A stretch of DNA of 64,000 bases from Marvania coccoides (GCA_963854735.1 OY978097.1:2852001-2916000); one strand, 5' to 3'; counted from the first letter of the stretch, positions 34,619 to 45,780 are shown. Notes: generated by a model from the letters alone, not told the origin. Numbers and translations: made by a program.

Positions 34619-36795
34619 TCATGGGCTTCGCAACGCTGCCAAGCTTTTCTTACGCCGTGCCGCTGCTTGGCCCAGGGCAGCGGAAGAAGCAGCAGAGAGA
34701 TGGAAGGCAGGGGTCTCCTCCAAAATGTTCATTCCGTTTTCCCTGCTGCCCTCTCCTGTGGCCAACACCACCGCCACTCGGTTGGCGCACGCCTCCAGGG
34801 TGGCGCCTTTGGGCAGCCCCAGCGACTCTTTCAGCGACAGCAGGAAAGTGCGGGCAGCCACAAGCTCGGAGTGGACTCGGTGCATTAGCGGCAGCACACC
34901 CTCCAGCGCGCTCTCAGCGCTGCTGCCCCAGGCTGCAGATGCGATGGCAGCAGGGGTGGGCGATCTGCCCTTGAACAGCAGCAGGAACTCTGCAGCGATT
35001 CTCGGCAGTATCAGCGCCGAGTCGAATCCATCGTTGCCATGCTGGTGGTGGTGGTGGTGGTGGTTGGGCTGTCGACTGGCAGAAGGACAGGTAGCAGAAG
35101 CTTCTTGTGTTTGCAGCCGCTTCCCAGCTTCATTGCTGCTGCTGAGGTTCAAGAGCTGCGAAACTGCATGCAGAACGTCTGCGCCAGGAGCTGTCGACAC
35201 CACCGCAGTGCCATTCCGAGACATCTGGTGCCGCAGCTCCTGCAGGGCGCCGCGAATGCGCTCCAGCTCCAGCAGGTCTTTCACCCACCCTTCAAGGACC
35301 TCAGGCACGTCGGCAGGGTCTCCGTTGGGGCGCAGTCCACAAGGCACGACAGCTTTCCCAGATTCAAACACCGCACGGCTGACGTCGTTGACGAAGCACT
35401 GTAGGGCGTGGGCATCTGTGGCACATCGCCGCATCTCCCGCGCCGCTTTTGGGAGGTTCAAGGGGTCCTGGCACTCCAGAATGAGCCCCAGCTCGTCCAC
35501 AACCTCGAGGAGCAGCGCTGTTTTGCGGGAGGAGGGGGCACGGGGGGGCGCCGCTGAGCGAAACGTGAAGGAAGAAGTAGAAATTCCTTCCAGACGAGCC
35601 AGACGTCGCGTCAGGATTGACGCCTCTCTTCTCAGCCGCTCGTGGTCTGCAGCAGTCGGGCGGACAGCCAACTCCTCTCGTGCCGCCGCCAGCTCGTGGT
35701 CCGCCCGCTTGGCTGCCATTTGCGCTCGTGCCACGTCCTCAGCCACGTGTTTCAAGGCCGCGCTGGCCTCCAGGCCTGAGGGCCGCTGGCGCAGCAGGGA
35801 GGCCTCCGCTTTGGCAGCCAGCAGCTCTTCCTCGACAACCTGCAGCTGCGCCTCGTAGGCTCGGGCGCACTGCCACGCAGTGAGCTTTGCGCCAGTAGTA
35901 GGGTGGGCAGCTGTATCCAAGTTTCTCGCCCCACTGGGGGTGATTGCTCTGCGGATGCGCTCCAGCGATTCCTTGGCGGCGGCCTGCCGCTGAGCCTCCT
36001 TCTTTGCCGAGTCCTCGATCTGAGTGCAAAGCGCTTCGATCTCTGACGCCTGAACACGCGACGTGAAAGTGGTGAGGATGCCAGGCAGAAGCAAAGTTTT
36101 ATTTCTATTTCCTCAGGGTTTTCCACCCTCACTTTGTTTGCAAGCTGGCGCTCCTTCTTCTCGAGGCTTTTCCTCAGCACCGCCGCCTCTGCGATTGCTT
36201 CCTGCGCTGCCCGCTGGCTGATGGCGGTGGCCTCTTCCGCCCTTGCGGCCTCCCGCTGTGCATCGGCCGCAAGACCCCCCAGCTCGCGCTCCCGCTGCGC
36301 ATGCCGCCGCGAATCCTCCTTCAAATTGCGCCCCGCCGCTTCTTCTCGTCGAACCGCCTCATCAGCAGCCCTCTGCAGCGTCTCAGAGCGGTGGGCTAGC
36401 CTTTCAACTTCTCGCAGTGCCGACTGCAACGACGCATAAACTGCCGCCTGCCCAGGCGGCCTATCTCCGCCCCCGCAGTCGTCGTCATCTGCATACAGCG
36501 TCTGCAGCCCTCGCTGCGTCAACTCTCTCTGCAGGATGCCCCAGTTCAAGCGTGTTGCGCAAGGAGATGTCGTTTTGCGATGTGGCACCAGTGGTGGGGA
36601 GATGGGCAACTCGCTGTCTCCGTCGCTGGTAGCAGGCTCATCCTCATCTGCACTGGAATATTCCCGGAGCCTGGCCTCCAAATCTGCCAGCCGAGACCAG
36701 TTTTCATCTCTAACATCTCTTTCTCTTGTCAAATGTGATTTTTGCTTTCTTGCCCCTACTTTGAGTTCGCCGATCAGCAACTGCAATTTATCCAT
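34619..36795 (-). CDS. CEP70: CEP70-like centrosomal/basal body protein
   Basis: Two exons: 36795-36133 and 36049-34619; 697 residues. CEP70 is a coiled-coil protein of centrosomes and basal bodies that binds gamma-tubulin in animals and is needed for cilium assembly. Support: an N-terminal NWGILQRELTQRGLQTLY corresponding to the family's E-W-E-S-I-N-x-L-L-M-x-H-G-L block; long heptad-rich coiled coils; ELAVRPTAADHERLRREASI matching the conserved L-E-x-R-P-T-x-x-E block; and a helical C-terminal half with VPEVLEGWVKDLLELERI. A run of six His lies near residue 510. It sits convergent to Obg and divergent from Era. Overall identity to animal CEP70 is low, so the call depends on order of blocks. 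Confidence 0.7.
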
Positions 36796-37047
36796 TTAAA
36801 AAAATGCTAAAACAGGTTAAGATGCAGAGAAAATAAGGGTCAAAGAAGGCTGAAAAAAGAAAAAGAAATAATTGAACCAAAAAAGGAGCTCCTAAAAAAC
36901 AAAGCGAAATCCGATTCCAGCATATTAAAGATTTAAAGCATCCCCAAGAACTTCGACTCAGCGCGGCCCACTGCACAAATTTAATTATTTTATTCTAGGC
37001 TGTGCGCTGTGCTGTCGATACCGATCAATTAACTTAATTAACAAGAC
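36796..37047. promoter_or_regulatory. Shared promoter between CEP70 and the Era-like GTPase
   Basis: 252 bases between divergent start codons; AT-rich, with repeated TTAATTAA-like words at 37027-37043 just before the Era ATG. Confidence 0.45.
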
Positions 37048-38345
37048 ATGCCTTTCATTATCAAACCGCAAAGTTTACAGCCGCGGCTGGCGCCGGCGCC
37101 AGCGCTCACGCCGCTCAGAATTTCGACAATCTCAGCAGCCGCCGGAGCTCCGTCCCCTTCGCCGCAGCCAGCAGACCCCCAGCGGCAACGCAAGCGCCAG
37201 CGCCGCCCGCAGCAGGCCCCCAAACATAAGTTCCCTGCGGCACAGGCGCCCGTCAGCGCAGCTCCCGGCTTTAATTTAGACAGAAAAGAAGTTCCAGCCC
37301 CCGATTATTCTGCCGCAATGACCTTCGAAGCCGACCCTCCCGGGCATCGCTCCGGGTTCGTGGCCATCATTGGCCGCCCCAACGCCGGCAAGAGCACCCT
37401 CTTGAACGCTCTGCTGGGCCAAAAGCTGTCCATTGTCACCGAGAAAGCGCAAACCACTCGGCACCGCATCCTGGGCATCTGGTCGGAGCCTGGCCACCAA
37501 GCCGTGTTCTTGGACACCCCGGGCATCATAGCTGACAAGCGGAACGAGTTGGAGGTGCGCATGATGGGCGCGGTTGACCAGGCGTTAAAAGACGCTGACG
37601 CCATTCTGGCCATCGTGGACGCCACCCGCAGCGCGGAAGCCTCCCTGGAGATGCTGCAGCCGGGCCCCGACTGGAAGGGGCCCCCCATGGCGGTGGTGCT
37701 CAATAAAGTGGATTTATTGCAGCCGGAGGACGCTGAGCGGTTGGCGACCTGGTACAAAACGAATTGCCACGCGGACGCAGTGATCCCCGCCTCAGCGCTG
37801 CTGAAGCAGAACACTGACGCCGTGGCGGAGTGGGTGCTGGCGCACCTGCCCGAAGGGCCTTCTCTGTACCCCAAAGACGTCATCGCCGATGCCTCCGAGC
37901 GTTTCTTCGTGGCTGAGATTATTCGGAGGCAAGTGTTCCTGCAGTACCGCGAGGAGGTGCCGTACCAGGTGGCGGTACAGGTGACGGACTTCAAGGAGCG
38001 GCGCCCGCCCGCAAAGTCGCTGGTAAAAGCTCACGTCATAGTGGAGAAGAAGCGGCACGTGGGAATGCTGCTGGGGGCGGGAGGGTCTGCGATCAAGGCG
38101 CTTTCTACGGCAGCGAGGGAGGAGGCGGAGGAGTTCCTGGGGCGGCCTATCTACCTGGAGCTGTCTGTCAAGGTGGCAGAGAAGTGGAGGGAGGACGCTC
38201 AGCAGGTGAGAAAATAAAACAAATTTAATCGACTGCGTGCAGGGTTAAATAGCTGTTAAACACCTGTTTCTAACGCCCCTCGAGTACCTCCTTTTCTTCC
38301 CTCTCCCTTCTCTTTATTTTGCAGTTGGAAAGGTTGGGATACTAA
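37048..38345 (+). CDS. ERA: Era-like GTPase, organellar
   Basis: Two coding exons: 37048-38205 and 38325-38345; 392 residues. Era binds the 3' end of small-subunit rRNA and helps assemble bacterial-type 30S subunits. Seen: a long Pro/Gln/Arg-rich N-terminus (about 85 residues, likely transit peptide), G1 [25 protein letters not shown] switch region, DTPGI, NKVD, and a KH domain with KKRHVGMLLGAGGSAIKALS. The second exon encodes only LERLGY plus the stop; it is justified by a GTGAGA donor after GACGCTCAGCAG, a TTTTGCAG acceptor, and the L-G-Y ending common to Era proteins. A plastid location is likely given the leader, but a mitochondrial one is possible. Confidence 0.93.
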
Positions 38346-38558
38346 GAAGAAAAGGCGTGGACGTTGAGATTTTTTTTCTTTCTTCTTATCGTAAAATGAA
38401 GTATAATGGGAATTGAATACACTGATGAACGCATGAAGCATGGCAAGTCACCCACCACACCCCATAGTTTGGCATTTAAGCGAAACATATCGTTGTTATA
38501 ACATGTAAATAAAGTCTGGCACGAGGAAAATCAAGGAAGCCAAAAAATAAAAGCAAGT
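38346..38558. other. Convergent 3' spacer of Era and the reductase
   Basis: Short AT-rich spacer with oligo-T near 38370; nothing else recognised. Confidence 0.4.
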
Positions 38559-39670
38559 TTAAAAGTTCATCAGGATGCTGTCTTTGCTGACGCCAGCGGA
38601 GGTCAACGCCTCGGTGATGGCCTCCGCCATTGCTTTTTGGCCGCAGAGGAACGCAGCGACGCCCTCGCCGCTGCTCACGCCGCCCTCGCGCTTCAACGCG
38701 TCCTGCACGTAGCCTTGGCCTTCCTTGGAGTACACAGGGATCACACGCACCCCATGCTCCGCCTCCCACTCCGCAGCACGGTCCCTGTAGGCCATGAAGT
38801 CGGGGGAGCGTGCGCCGTAAAAGAGGGTCACCTCCTGCCGGGCGCCGCTCTCCAGCCGGCCAGACTCGATGAGGGCCTTGATGGGAGAAATTCCGGAGCC
38901 TGTGGCGAACAGCAGCACCTTGGGGAAGGCGGTGGGCGGCACTTTCTCCACAGAGAAACCCTTGCCCATCACAGCGCTCACCTAGAAGAAAACAGAGGGA
39001 TACGACGGTAAGGAAGGAAAGAAGAAAGAAAAACATTAAAATTTCCTTGAAAAAAGGCGCAAAAAAGACAATGGCAACGAAAGGACTCTGACGTGAGAAC
39101 AGGAGGAGAAACAAATTGCAGGCGTTACCTGGACGCTGGCGCCTTCAGGCACGGCGCACAACAGCTCCGCGGTGCCACCCTGGTTCTTAATTAGCAGCTC
39201 CACCACGCCGGCATTGTTGGCGTCGGGCGGAGAGGCAATGGCAAAGAACCCTGCCTTGGAATCTCCCACCTTGGCCTGAATGAATTGGCCGGGCACCGTA
39301 TACCCAGCGGCAGCAGGTTGGCCGATGTCGACAATGAGGCGGTGCAGGTCCTCAGCAATCCTGCCCTGTTCCAGAATTGTGGCGTTTTCAAACTGAACGT
39401 CAGCGCCCCAAGATGCCCGCAGGACGGCTTTTCCCAGGCGGTGGCGCCGCCCACTGTGCTGCCTGCGATCGGATGCCCGCGTCGGAGTTGTTTTAATTGG
39501 TGTATCAGGGGGCTGCAGGTAGTAGGCTCTCGATGATCACAAAATTACACAAACCTGATTTGTTGGCCCAGAAGTGAAGATGACCGAGAGGGGAGCGCGG
39601 CATGGGCCCGTGACTTGTTGAATTGGGTCATGCAGCGTGTTGCCCGGCCTGAAGGTGCGAAAATAGCCAT
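38559..39670 (-). CDS. Ferredoxin-reductase-like flavoprotein, pKIWI502 type, plastid
   Basis: Three exons: 39670-39555, 39462-39129, 38981-38559; 290 residues. An FAD/NAD(P)-binding oxidoreductase with the fold of ferredoxin-NADP reductase. The first ~50 residues are Arg/Ser-rich and look like a transit peptide (MAIFAPSGRATRCMTQFNKS). The FAD half includes YTVPGQFIQAKVGDSKAGFF and AIASPPD; the NAD(P) half has VLLFATGSGISPIKALIESG, VTLFYGARSPDFMAYRD and FLCGQKAMAEAI. It ends DSILMNF, matching the short N-F end of the plant fruit protein pKIWI502 group rather than the Tyr end of photosynthetic FNR. The electron partner of that group is unknown to me. Confidence 0.85.
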
Positions 39671-40705
39671 AACGAGCATCTTTTTAATTAAATCAAAAAT
39701 TGTCAAAATGCAATGTTAACTTCGCAGCCCCCCCAGATCCAGCAAATGGCAAAATTTTTTTATTGAAATACAAAATAAATTATATTATAGCATTTTCTAT
39801 GAGGAGTTTTTTTGCCCATTAATCATCGATTTCTCTCGATTCAAGGCCTGATCTGTTACTTTGAAATCTTAGTTGTATGTATACAATGCGCCGGAATGCT
39901 TTGAACGACCGGATCTCGTCTGATCTTTAAAACACTCGTTTATTTATTTGAAAATGACATGTGGCTAAAAATCCTGTATTACAGCCGTGGGGCTGTTCTC
40001 TGGGCCCGCTGCATACATACCATCTGATATATTATTGCGCGCGCTGCACGGCGTGTTACACCAGGTAAATTGATAGAAGACGGGAGTGTCGGTGCCTGGC
40101 AGTTTTAGGTTGCTGACTGCTGACTCCAATCGCACCCTTTCCCTACTCTCATATTTTGCAGCCTCCAAGGTACTGTTCCATTTTTTTACGCACATTTCTG
40201 TGCAAAATTCATGTAAAACACGGGAAGATTGGGCGGCGAGGCGGCCGAGTTCTTCCCAAGCAAAATTTCGTATTATTGTTTATTTTTTAGTGCATGTACT
40301 GTGTCATTTTCTTGTCATGCCCGTCACAGTGTGTTTGAAGCTTTTCCTTCTCTCTTGTGTACTTTAAAATGCATTTCTTGTCCTGTCCCATTCATTGGTG
40401 TTGTTCATTTCCCCTCCCTCAGATAATTCTTCTTCATGTAATGCCACGTCAATCATGGGAATTTTTGTAACATCACGATCCTGTGGCATGGACGTTAACC
40501 GCCTTCATGTCTGGGAGCTGGGCAGGCGGCGGGTGAACAAAGAAAGATTGGGGAGAATAATGGTGCAACAAGCCCTCATTCTTTATTTCAAAAATAAATC
40601 GTTCAGTAAATTTATTGCTGCTTCTTGCTGCCCTCCCTGCTAAAAAATAAGTCAACTTTTGTGATCAATCATTTAGTTTAAAAAGTCAAAGCTTCGCGAA
40701 TAAAC
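39671..40705. other. Divergent region of about 1 kb between the reductase and prefoldin 3
   Basis: Contains both promoters. The words TTTTGCAG and AAGGTACTG at 40155-40175 resemble an acceptor and a donor bracketing a few bases, which might be a relic exon or a 5' UTR exon, but no frame supports it. No RNA gene or repeat was recognised. Confidence 0.4.
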
Positions 40706-41574
40706 ATGGGAGAGGAATCTGAGTTGTCGGAGATTGTTCCGCATGCTAATTTCATCGAGGATGTAGCCCAGTTCGTTGGAGGTAGGTCCAGCAGTCTCTA
40801 TTTTGTATTTTTCGTCCATCTCCACTTGACTGCACGCTTACTTCCCGCCCCTTCCTTGCCCGCTGCGTCATCGTCGCAGACCGTCCCATAGACGATGTTT
40901 TGAAAGAGGTCCGGGACAGCTTACAGCGCTACACTTACGTCTCCCAGGAGCTCGCCCAACGCAAGCAGCGCCTCAACCTGAAGGAGCCAGAGATTAAAAA
41001 GTGCCTGGACTCGATCAGCCTCCTCATTCAACAGCAAGAAGCAGGGGCAGACTCGGTGCGTGGTTGCCGGATCTTTTGCTACTTCCTGTTCCAAATATTT
41101 AACCTTTTCCAGCTGACGACTGACCTCTCCATTTGTTTCTTTACATGCAACCAGACGCTGCTCGACTTTTCCCTGGCCGACCAGGTCTACGCCCGCGCCC
41201 GGGTGAGGGGCGTTGACACTGTGGGGCTGTGGCTGGGGGCCAACGTTATGGTGGAGTACTCGCTAGCTGACGCCAAAGAGCTGCTAGTGAGTTCACTTGT
41301 TAAATCACTTGGCGCTACCTCGCTGCGAAATGCGTGAAAATGCATGAAATTTATCGGGTTTTCGTTGTCTTTTTATTCTGCGTTGTTTCCAACTTTTCTC
41401 CGCCTTCCATTTTTATTTATGAAGGAGCGGCAGCTGGCGGGCTGCAGAGAGCAGCTGAAGACGCTGCAGCGAGACTTTGAGTACGTCAAGGACCAGGTGA
41501 CGACGGTGGAGGTGTCTATGGCCAGGATATACAACTATGACGTGGTGATGAGGAGGAAAGAAGGGCAAAGCTGA
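40706..41574 (+). CDS. PFD3: Prefoldin subunit 3
   Basis: Four exons: 40706-40781, 40880-41055, 41155-41286, 41425-41574; 177 residues. An alpha-type subunit of the hexameric prefoldin co-chaperone that passes unfolded actin and tubulin to CCT. The alpha-prefoldin architecture is complete: N-terminal helix with IDDVLKEVRDSLQRYTYVSQ, the beta-hairpin core around FSLADQVYARARV and GLWLGANVMVEYSLADAKEL, and a C-terminal coiled coil (LKTLQRDFEYVKDQVTTVEV) ending RIYNYDVVMRRKE, a VBP1-specific motif. Confidence 0.95.
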
Positions 41575-41842
41575 ACGGCGTTAAACAACAAATCCAAAGT
41601 AGCTTATTTTGCATGGAAACACACAACGTATGCGGGCAATGGTGGTTTAACACTTGGAAATGTTTAATGATTATCTTGTTTCTCCAGAGAGAATCGTCGA
41701 GTTTTTTCATATGCCCACATGAGTGCGTCAAATATGAAAACGACCAGAAACTCTGGTATTCGATCTGCCCTTGGGGGAGTGCCCTTTGGAGACCGTGCGG
41801 CAGCGGAATGGGTCTGGGAATTTACAAGTATGAAGAGGAGAA

Positions 41843-41900
41843 GGCCGCCGGGGACTCAGGGGCAGGGGCCAGAGCCTAGAACTGGGGTTGATCCGACGGA
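41843..41900 (+). repeat. Dispersed 58-base repeat, copy 1
   Basis: GGGGACTCAGGGGCAGGGGC...GGTTGATCCGACGGA. The reverse complement of 49399-49456 matches with about five mismatches over 58 bases. Function unknown; may be the remnant of a mobile element. Confidence 0.85.
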
Positions 41901-42592
41901 GGGAAGGGGGGGCTCTGCCTTACTGTGGCGGGGTTTGTGGCACGTCGACTTGCGGATCTCTATAGGGGCAACTTCGGTAGTAGACGTGAAACCATGTGTA
42001 CAACCTTGAAACCTTGAAAGAGGTTTCGAAGGGAGAGAGGGGAGAATTCACGTTAAACGGAGCGTTCATTTAGCACTCGGCATGCCCTCTCTTTTGCTGC
42101 ATATGCTGAACATGAAGGCTCGAAGAACAGCCAGCTGCTGGCGGAGTGGGCTGGCAGCTACTGCTCAAACCTCCCTTCGGAATACTCCTCCCAGACCCAT
42201 CGATTCACCGGAATCAGCTTTTAAGCCTAGAAGCATGTAATTAAAGAGGGGGAGGAGCCAAGAGAGGAGTAGTGATGGCAAGATGTGTATATGCTTGTAT
42301 TTTCCTGCACCTCGGTGGCCCTTTCTTCGGACTTGGGTTTTCAAGGGGGTGAACTGAGAATTTGAGTGGTGCATTCGGATGGGCTGCTGGCTGCAATTTG
42401 CCCCACTTTTCTGTGGGGCAAAAAAACTGATCAAGATGTGTAATTCTGTGGATAGCTGAAAGCAGAAGCTGCGGAGCGCTTTTAAATAAAATTCAGTGTA
42501 TAATTTCGTGTCGCGGCTGACGAGAGACTTCTGCTGGGCTGCTTTTGCTGAGCAATGGCCCGGCCATTGGCCGCCAATGATTTTGGCGCGCA

Positions 42593-42611
42593 GGGCCAGG
42601 GGCCCTGGCCC
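42593..42611. repeat. Perfect GC-rich inverted repeat
   Basis: GGGCCAGGG, one G, CCCTGGCCC: nine perfect pairs with a single-base centre. It lies 152 bases upstream of the serine protease start, in a GC-rich island of otherwise AT-rich spacer. Confidence 0.6.
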
Positions 42612-42763
42612 AGGGAGCACCATCTGAGCGACAGGGACTGGAAAAGCGGGCCCAGAGCGCTGCAAAACATATTTGTTTTTCATATTTGAGGCTAAATCGC
42701 CGGTGACACCGAAAAGAGCATAGATACCATCATTATTTGTCATAATATAATAATATACTAATA

Positions 42764-43591
42764 ATGAAGTGCGCCGCGATATTGCTGGCATGTCTCGCGG
42801 CAGCGGCCTTTCATTTGGGAGCCGGAGCCGCGCTTGCGGCGCGGAACCTCACCATCAACGCCCTCGACGCACGCATCGCCTACGGCACTGCGGACACGCA
42901 GGCGCCAGGTACACGCAGTCACCCGTTCGTCGCGTCCATCACCGATTCCGCAACTGGCGCTCACTTTTGTACGGGATCGCTCATCCACGCTAGCTGGGTC
43001 GTCACCGCCGCCCATTGCAAGATTCCGCTGTCTCGGGTCCGCATCCGCATGGGCTCACCGAACCGGCTGGCGCCCACCATCGTCGTCCGCGCCATACGCC
43101 AAGTCTACCCCAGGGCATATGACAGCGACGGGCTCTTCGGCGACGTCATGCTCTACAAACTCGCACGGCCGGTGACGACCATCACCCCCCTCGCGTTACC
43201 GACGGCCGACAGCGGGATGAACGCCGGCGAACGAGCAACGGCCATGGGTTGGGGCGAGACGCACCTCGAGAGTAGCCCGAACTTGCTTCAATACGTGGCC
43301 ATGCCCTTTGTGAGTTGGCTGCGGTGCTCCCCAATCCACCTCGTGCGCCACGCAGGCCTCATTCCCAGCGATCATCTGTGCTTTGGGCTCGTCCGCAACT
43401 CCAGGGTGAACACGTGCCAAGGCGACTCCGGCGGGCCCTACGTCTTCTATCTGCCTGGCGGCACGCCCCTCCTCGTTGGCATTGTCAGCTACGGCGACAT
43501 CGACTGCGGCAAGACTAGACGGGGACTCGACGTTCCCACCAGCGCATTTTACTGGACCGACTGGATCGATGCTCAGATCGCAAAGTATTGA
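42764..43591 (+). CDS. Secreted S1-family (chymotrypsin-fold) serine protease, intronless
   Basis: 275 residues in one exon. The N-terminus MKCAAILLACLAAAAFHLGA is a signal peptide. The catalytic triad is complete: His84 in WVVTAAHC, Asp127 in LFGDVMLYKL, Ser222 in TCQGDSGGP. The position six before the Ser, which sets specificity and is Asp in trypsin, is Asn216, so a trypsin-like preference is not assured. A short segment after the signal may be a propeptide, but the usual I-V-G-G start of the mature enzyme reads IAYGT, so zymogen activation is unclear. Every other confident gene of this length here has introns; with many CG-rich codons this suggests acquisition by transfer, perhaps from bacteria or an oomycete-like donor. 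Confidence 0.88.
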   Translation: MKCAAILLACLAAAAFHLGAGAALAARNLTINALDARIAYGTADTQAPGTRSHPFVASITDSATGAHFCTGSLIHASWVVTAAHCKIPLSRVRIRMGSPNRLAPTIVVRAIRQVYPRAYDSDGLFGDVMLYKLARPVTTITPLALPTADSGMNAGERATAMGWGETHLESSPNLLQYVAMPFVSWLRCSPIHLVRHAGLIPSDHLCFGLVRNSRVNTCQGDSGGPYVFYLPGGTPLLVGIVSYGDIDCGKTRRGLDVPTSAFYWTDWIDAQIAKY

Positions 43592-43664
43592 GTATCGCGT
43601 TGAACAGCAAATTCCTTTGATTCCCTTCCCAGCATGGGCTGCACGTATTCATTTCGTTCATTGT

Positions 43665-43669
43665 TGTAA
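43665..43669 (+). terminator. Putative TGTAA poly(A) signal of the serine protease
   Basis: TGTAA 74 bases past the stop. If right, the acquired gene has gained a host-type 3' end. Confidence 0.35.
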
Positions 43670-43766
43670 TCAGACCCTGGGTTATCTGGCAGTCCTTGTT
43701 CTTGTGCATGTGCCGTTCATTTTTCTTCCTCTTTTCAATTGAGTTTCTTTCAGGGTAATTTTTTTA

Positions 43767-43792
43767 TATCTATCTATCTGTGTCTATCTATC
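43767..43792. repeat. TATC microsatellite
   Basis: TATCTATCTATCTGTGTCTATCTATC, an interrupted tetranucleotide repeat in a 3' spacer. Confidence 0.8.
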
Positions 43793-43969
43793 ACAGACCA
43801 GCACACGGCATGTTCTACCTACAGAGGAAATATTCCGTATTTCTCAACGTGCGCTGGCCAAGTCCTTGTTCTGTATCTTAAAATTACCACGAACTAATGC
43901 ACTTACAAAGTTCCTCCCATGAAATCCGAACCGAAGCAGCCAAAACAAAACGCCAAAATACTACTCTAC

Positions 43970-45780
43970 TCACGCCAGCGTCATCTCCCACACTCTGAGG
44001 TGGTCAGGCAGAGTGTCTTTCTCTCTGCTCAGCAAAAATCCGCAGCAGGTAAACCCTCGCACGTCCTCTTGCCGCCTCAGCAGCATGTCCGTCTCCAACT
44101 CCCGCAGCTTCGCAGCAGTTTCCTCGGCCTGCTCCGGGCTCATCCCCAGCAGCTGCGGCTCCGCGGTGTCATTGGGGGTGGCCACAGGCACCACCGACAA
44201 AATGCCGCCGTCCAAAAACTGGTGCAACTTAAACACCATCGTGGCTTCAGCGCCAGTGGGCGGCTGCCGCCGACTGGAGCTCCCCGGCGAGCCGCGGCCC
44301 TGCATGCTGGACTCCACCGACGGGCTGCGGTAGTGCAGCACGCGCTTGCCGGACACCGCAGCGGCACTGGCGGCGGCCGCCGCCACCGACGCCGAACCTC
44401 CATCGCCGGAGAGCTTCCGTGCGTGCTTTGGACCGCTGTCAGAGCCTACAGGGCTGGTTGGCACCGCTGCTGCTGTCGTTGACGCTGATTTTGATGGGAG
44501 GGGGGCCACATCGCCTGGAGACTGAGGTAGGGAGGGAAAAGTGACGTCGCTGTGGGCTGCAGGGGGGCCTGGAGGAGGCTTCGCTGGCGCGGCTACCGCT
44601 GGCACTGCGTTCACGCCCCGCTGCGGCGCCAGTGAGATCTCTTGAGTGAGCACCGGCCCAGGCTGTCGACCGCGGGGCACCGCAGGGCCCACGGCGCTGC
44701 TGCCGCCGTCCTGCGAGCCGGCCAGCGCGTGCAACGAGCTGGCCGAGGGGCTCTGCGACAGGGTTAGGGGGCTGCTGGCTGGGGAGGTGCGGGAGCGGAG
44801 GCGCGACACTGAAGGGCCTCGCTTCATGCCGTAGGCAGAGGGGGCCATCGCCACCTTGATGAACTCGTCAGCGGGGCTGGCCCACCGGTTCCAGTCCAGA
44901 AGTACTTTCTGCATGAGAAAAATAAACAAAACAATAAATAAACATTACCAGGGGAAATTAGAGGAAGCAGCAGAGTCAATTTACAAGTTACTTTTATTTC
45001 CAAGTTACTTTTCACATTCCTAGTGTATTCCGAGGTTTTATTGTTCAGCTCAGTGAGGGTTGCCGCTTATTTACAATGTATTGTATTTCAGCATTACCTG
45101 GAGGTAGGTGTTGTCCTTGCGGGTGGCCTGCTCAATGCGCTTCTGGTCGACCGCCAGCGCACGCAGCAGCGTGGCCCGAGAGCTGCCTCCCACGTGTTTC
45201 TGCAGCGACTGCATCCGCTCGAAAAACCAAAAACAGCTGGCCTCGGTCATAGGGGAGCCCTCAGGGGTGGTGGGGCGCTTCACCGTGGTCTTCACCACCA
45301 AAGTGTCGCCTCGGCGGTACCTCCACGAGTCGCAGACGCCAAACGGCGAGCCTTCCAGGCGGGTCCTCAGCACTTGTCCTTCCCACCAAGCCGTGGTCTT
45401 GCAGCTGACACCCTCTGCGTTGGGCTGCGTGACGGTGCGTTCGGTGTCGTAGGCGCGGGTCCAAGAGCCCTTGGGGTTGAGTGAGGCGATGCGAACAGTG
45501 GCGCCGGTGTGGGAGATTACGTCGACAGAGGAAGAACCGAACTTGACCGCCGCCTTGCGCACGATCCAGGGAAAGCCCAGCGCCTTGAGGAACTCGTCGA
45601 GGTGTTGGATGGAGCTGCACACCCAATACCCGGTGAAATCTGCAGTATAGAGTACGGAGATGATTGTTTGTGAGGACGTGTTTTCTCTGCTGTTCATGGA
45701 TGAGCATCACGCTGGCAGTAAGAGGCCAGATGCATGTAAATAGCCTTGTACGCACCCGTGGGGCCCTTGGCTTCAGCCAT
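43970..45780 (-). CDS. Fatty-acid-binding-protein-like domain fused to a long disordered region
   Basis: Three exons: 45780-45756, 45639-45098, 44908-43970; 501 residues. The N-terminal ~135 residues resemble intracellular lipid-binding proteins: DFTGYWVCSSIQHLDEFLKA, LGFPWIVRKAAVKFG (compare the family's helix-turn-helix ending in A-L-G-V-P-W-x-x-R-K), then ten short strands including VRIASLNPKGSW, GVSCKTTAWWEGQVLRT and DTLVVKTTVKR. Next comes a helix with FFERMQSLQKHV, then about 280 residues rich in Ser/Pro/Ala and probably disordered, then a C-terminal charged helix and DHLRVWEMTLA. The lipid-binding assignment is from pattern only; lipocalin-like folds share it. No signal or transit peptide is seen. 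Confidence 0.65.

Larger units (their letters stand above)
41575..42763. other. Spacer of about 1.2 kb before the serine protease
   Basis: No gene supported. It carries one copy of a dispersed 58-base repeat and a GC-rich inverted repeat, and otherwise looks like unique AT/GC-mosaic DNA. It marks the left edge of the accessory stretch. Confidence 0.5.
43592..43969. other. Convergent 3' spacer with TATC microsatellite
   Basis: Between the protease and the FABP-like gene. TGTAA at 43665-43669 is 74 bases past the protease stop; TTACA at 43903-43907 is 63 bases past the opposite gene's stop. TATC tetranucleotide repeats lie at 43767-43792. Confidence 0.5.

Noticed and set aside
34596..35858. 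Plus-strand open frame of 420 codons opposite CEP70
   Set aside because: Ser/Arg/Ala-rich shadow of a GC-rich coiled-coil coding exon.
43970..45780. START or VASt lipid-transfer domain for the FABP-like gene
   Set aside because: The N-terminal helix pair and GYW start fit the small barrel of fatty-acid-binding proteins better, and the domain is too short for START.
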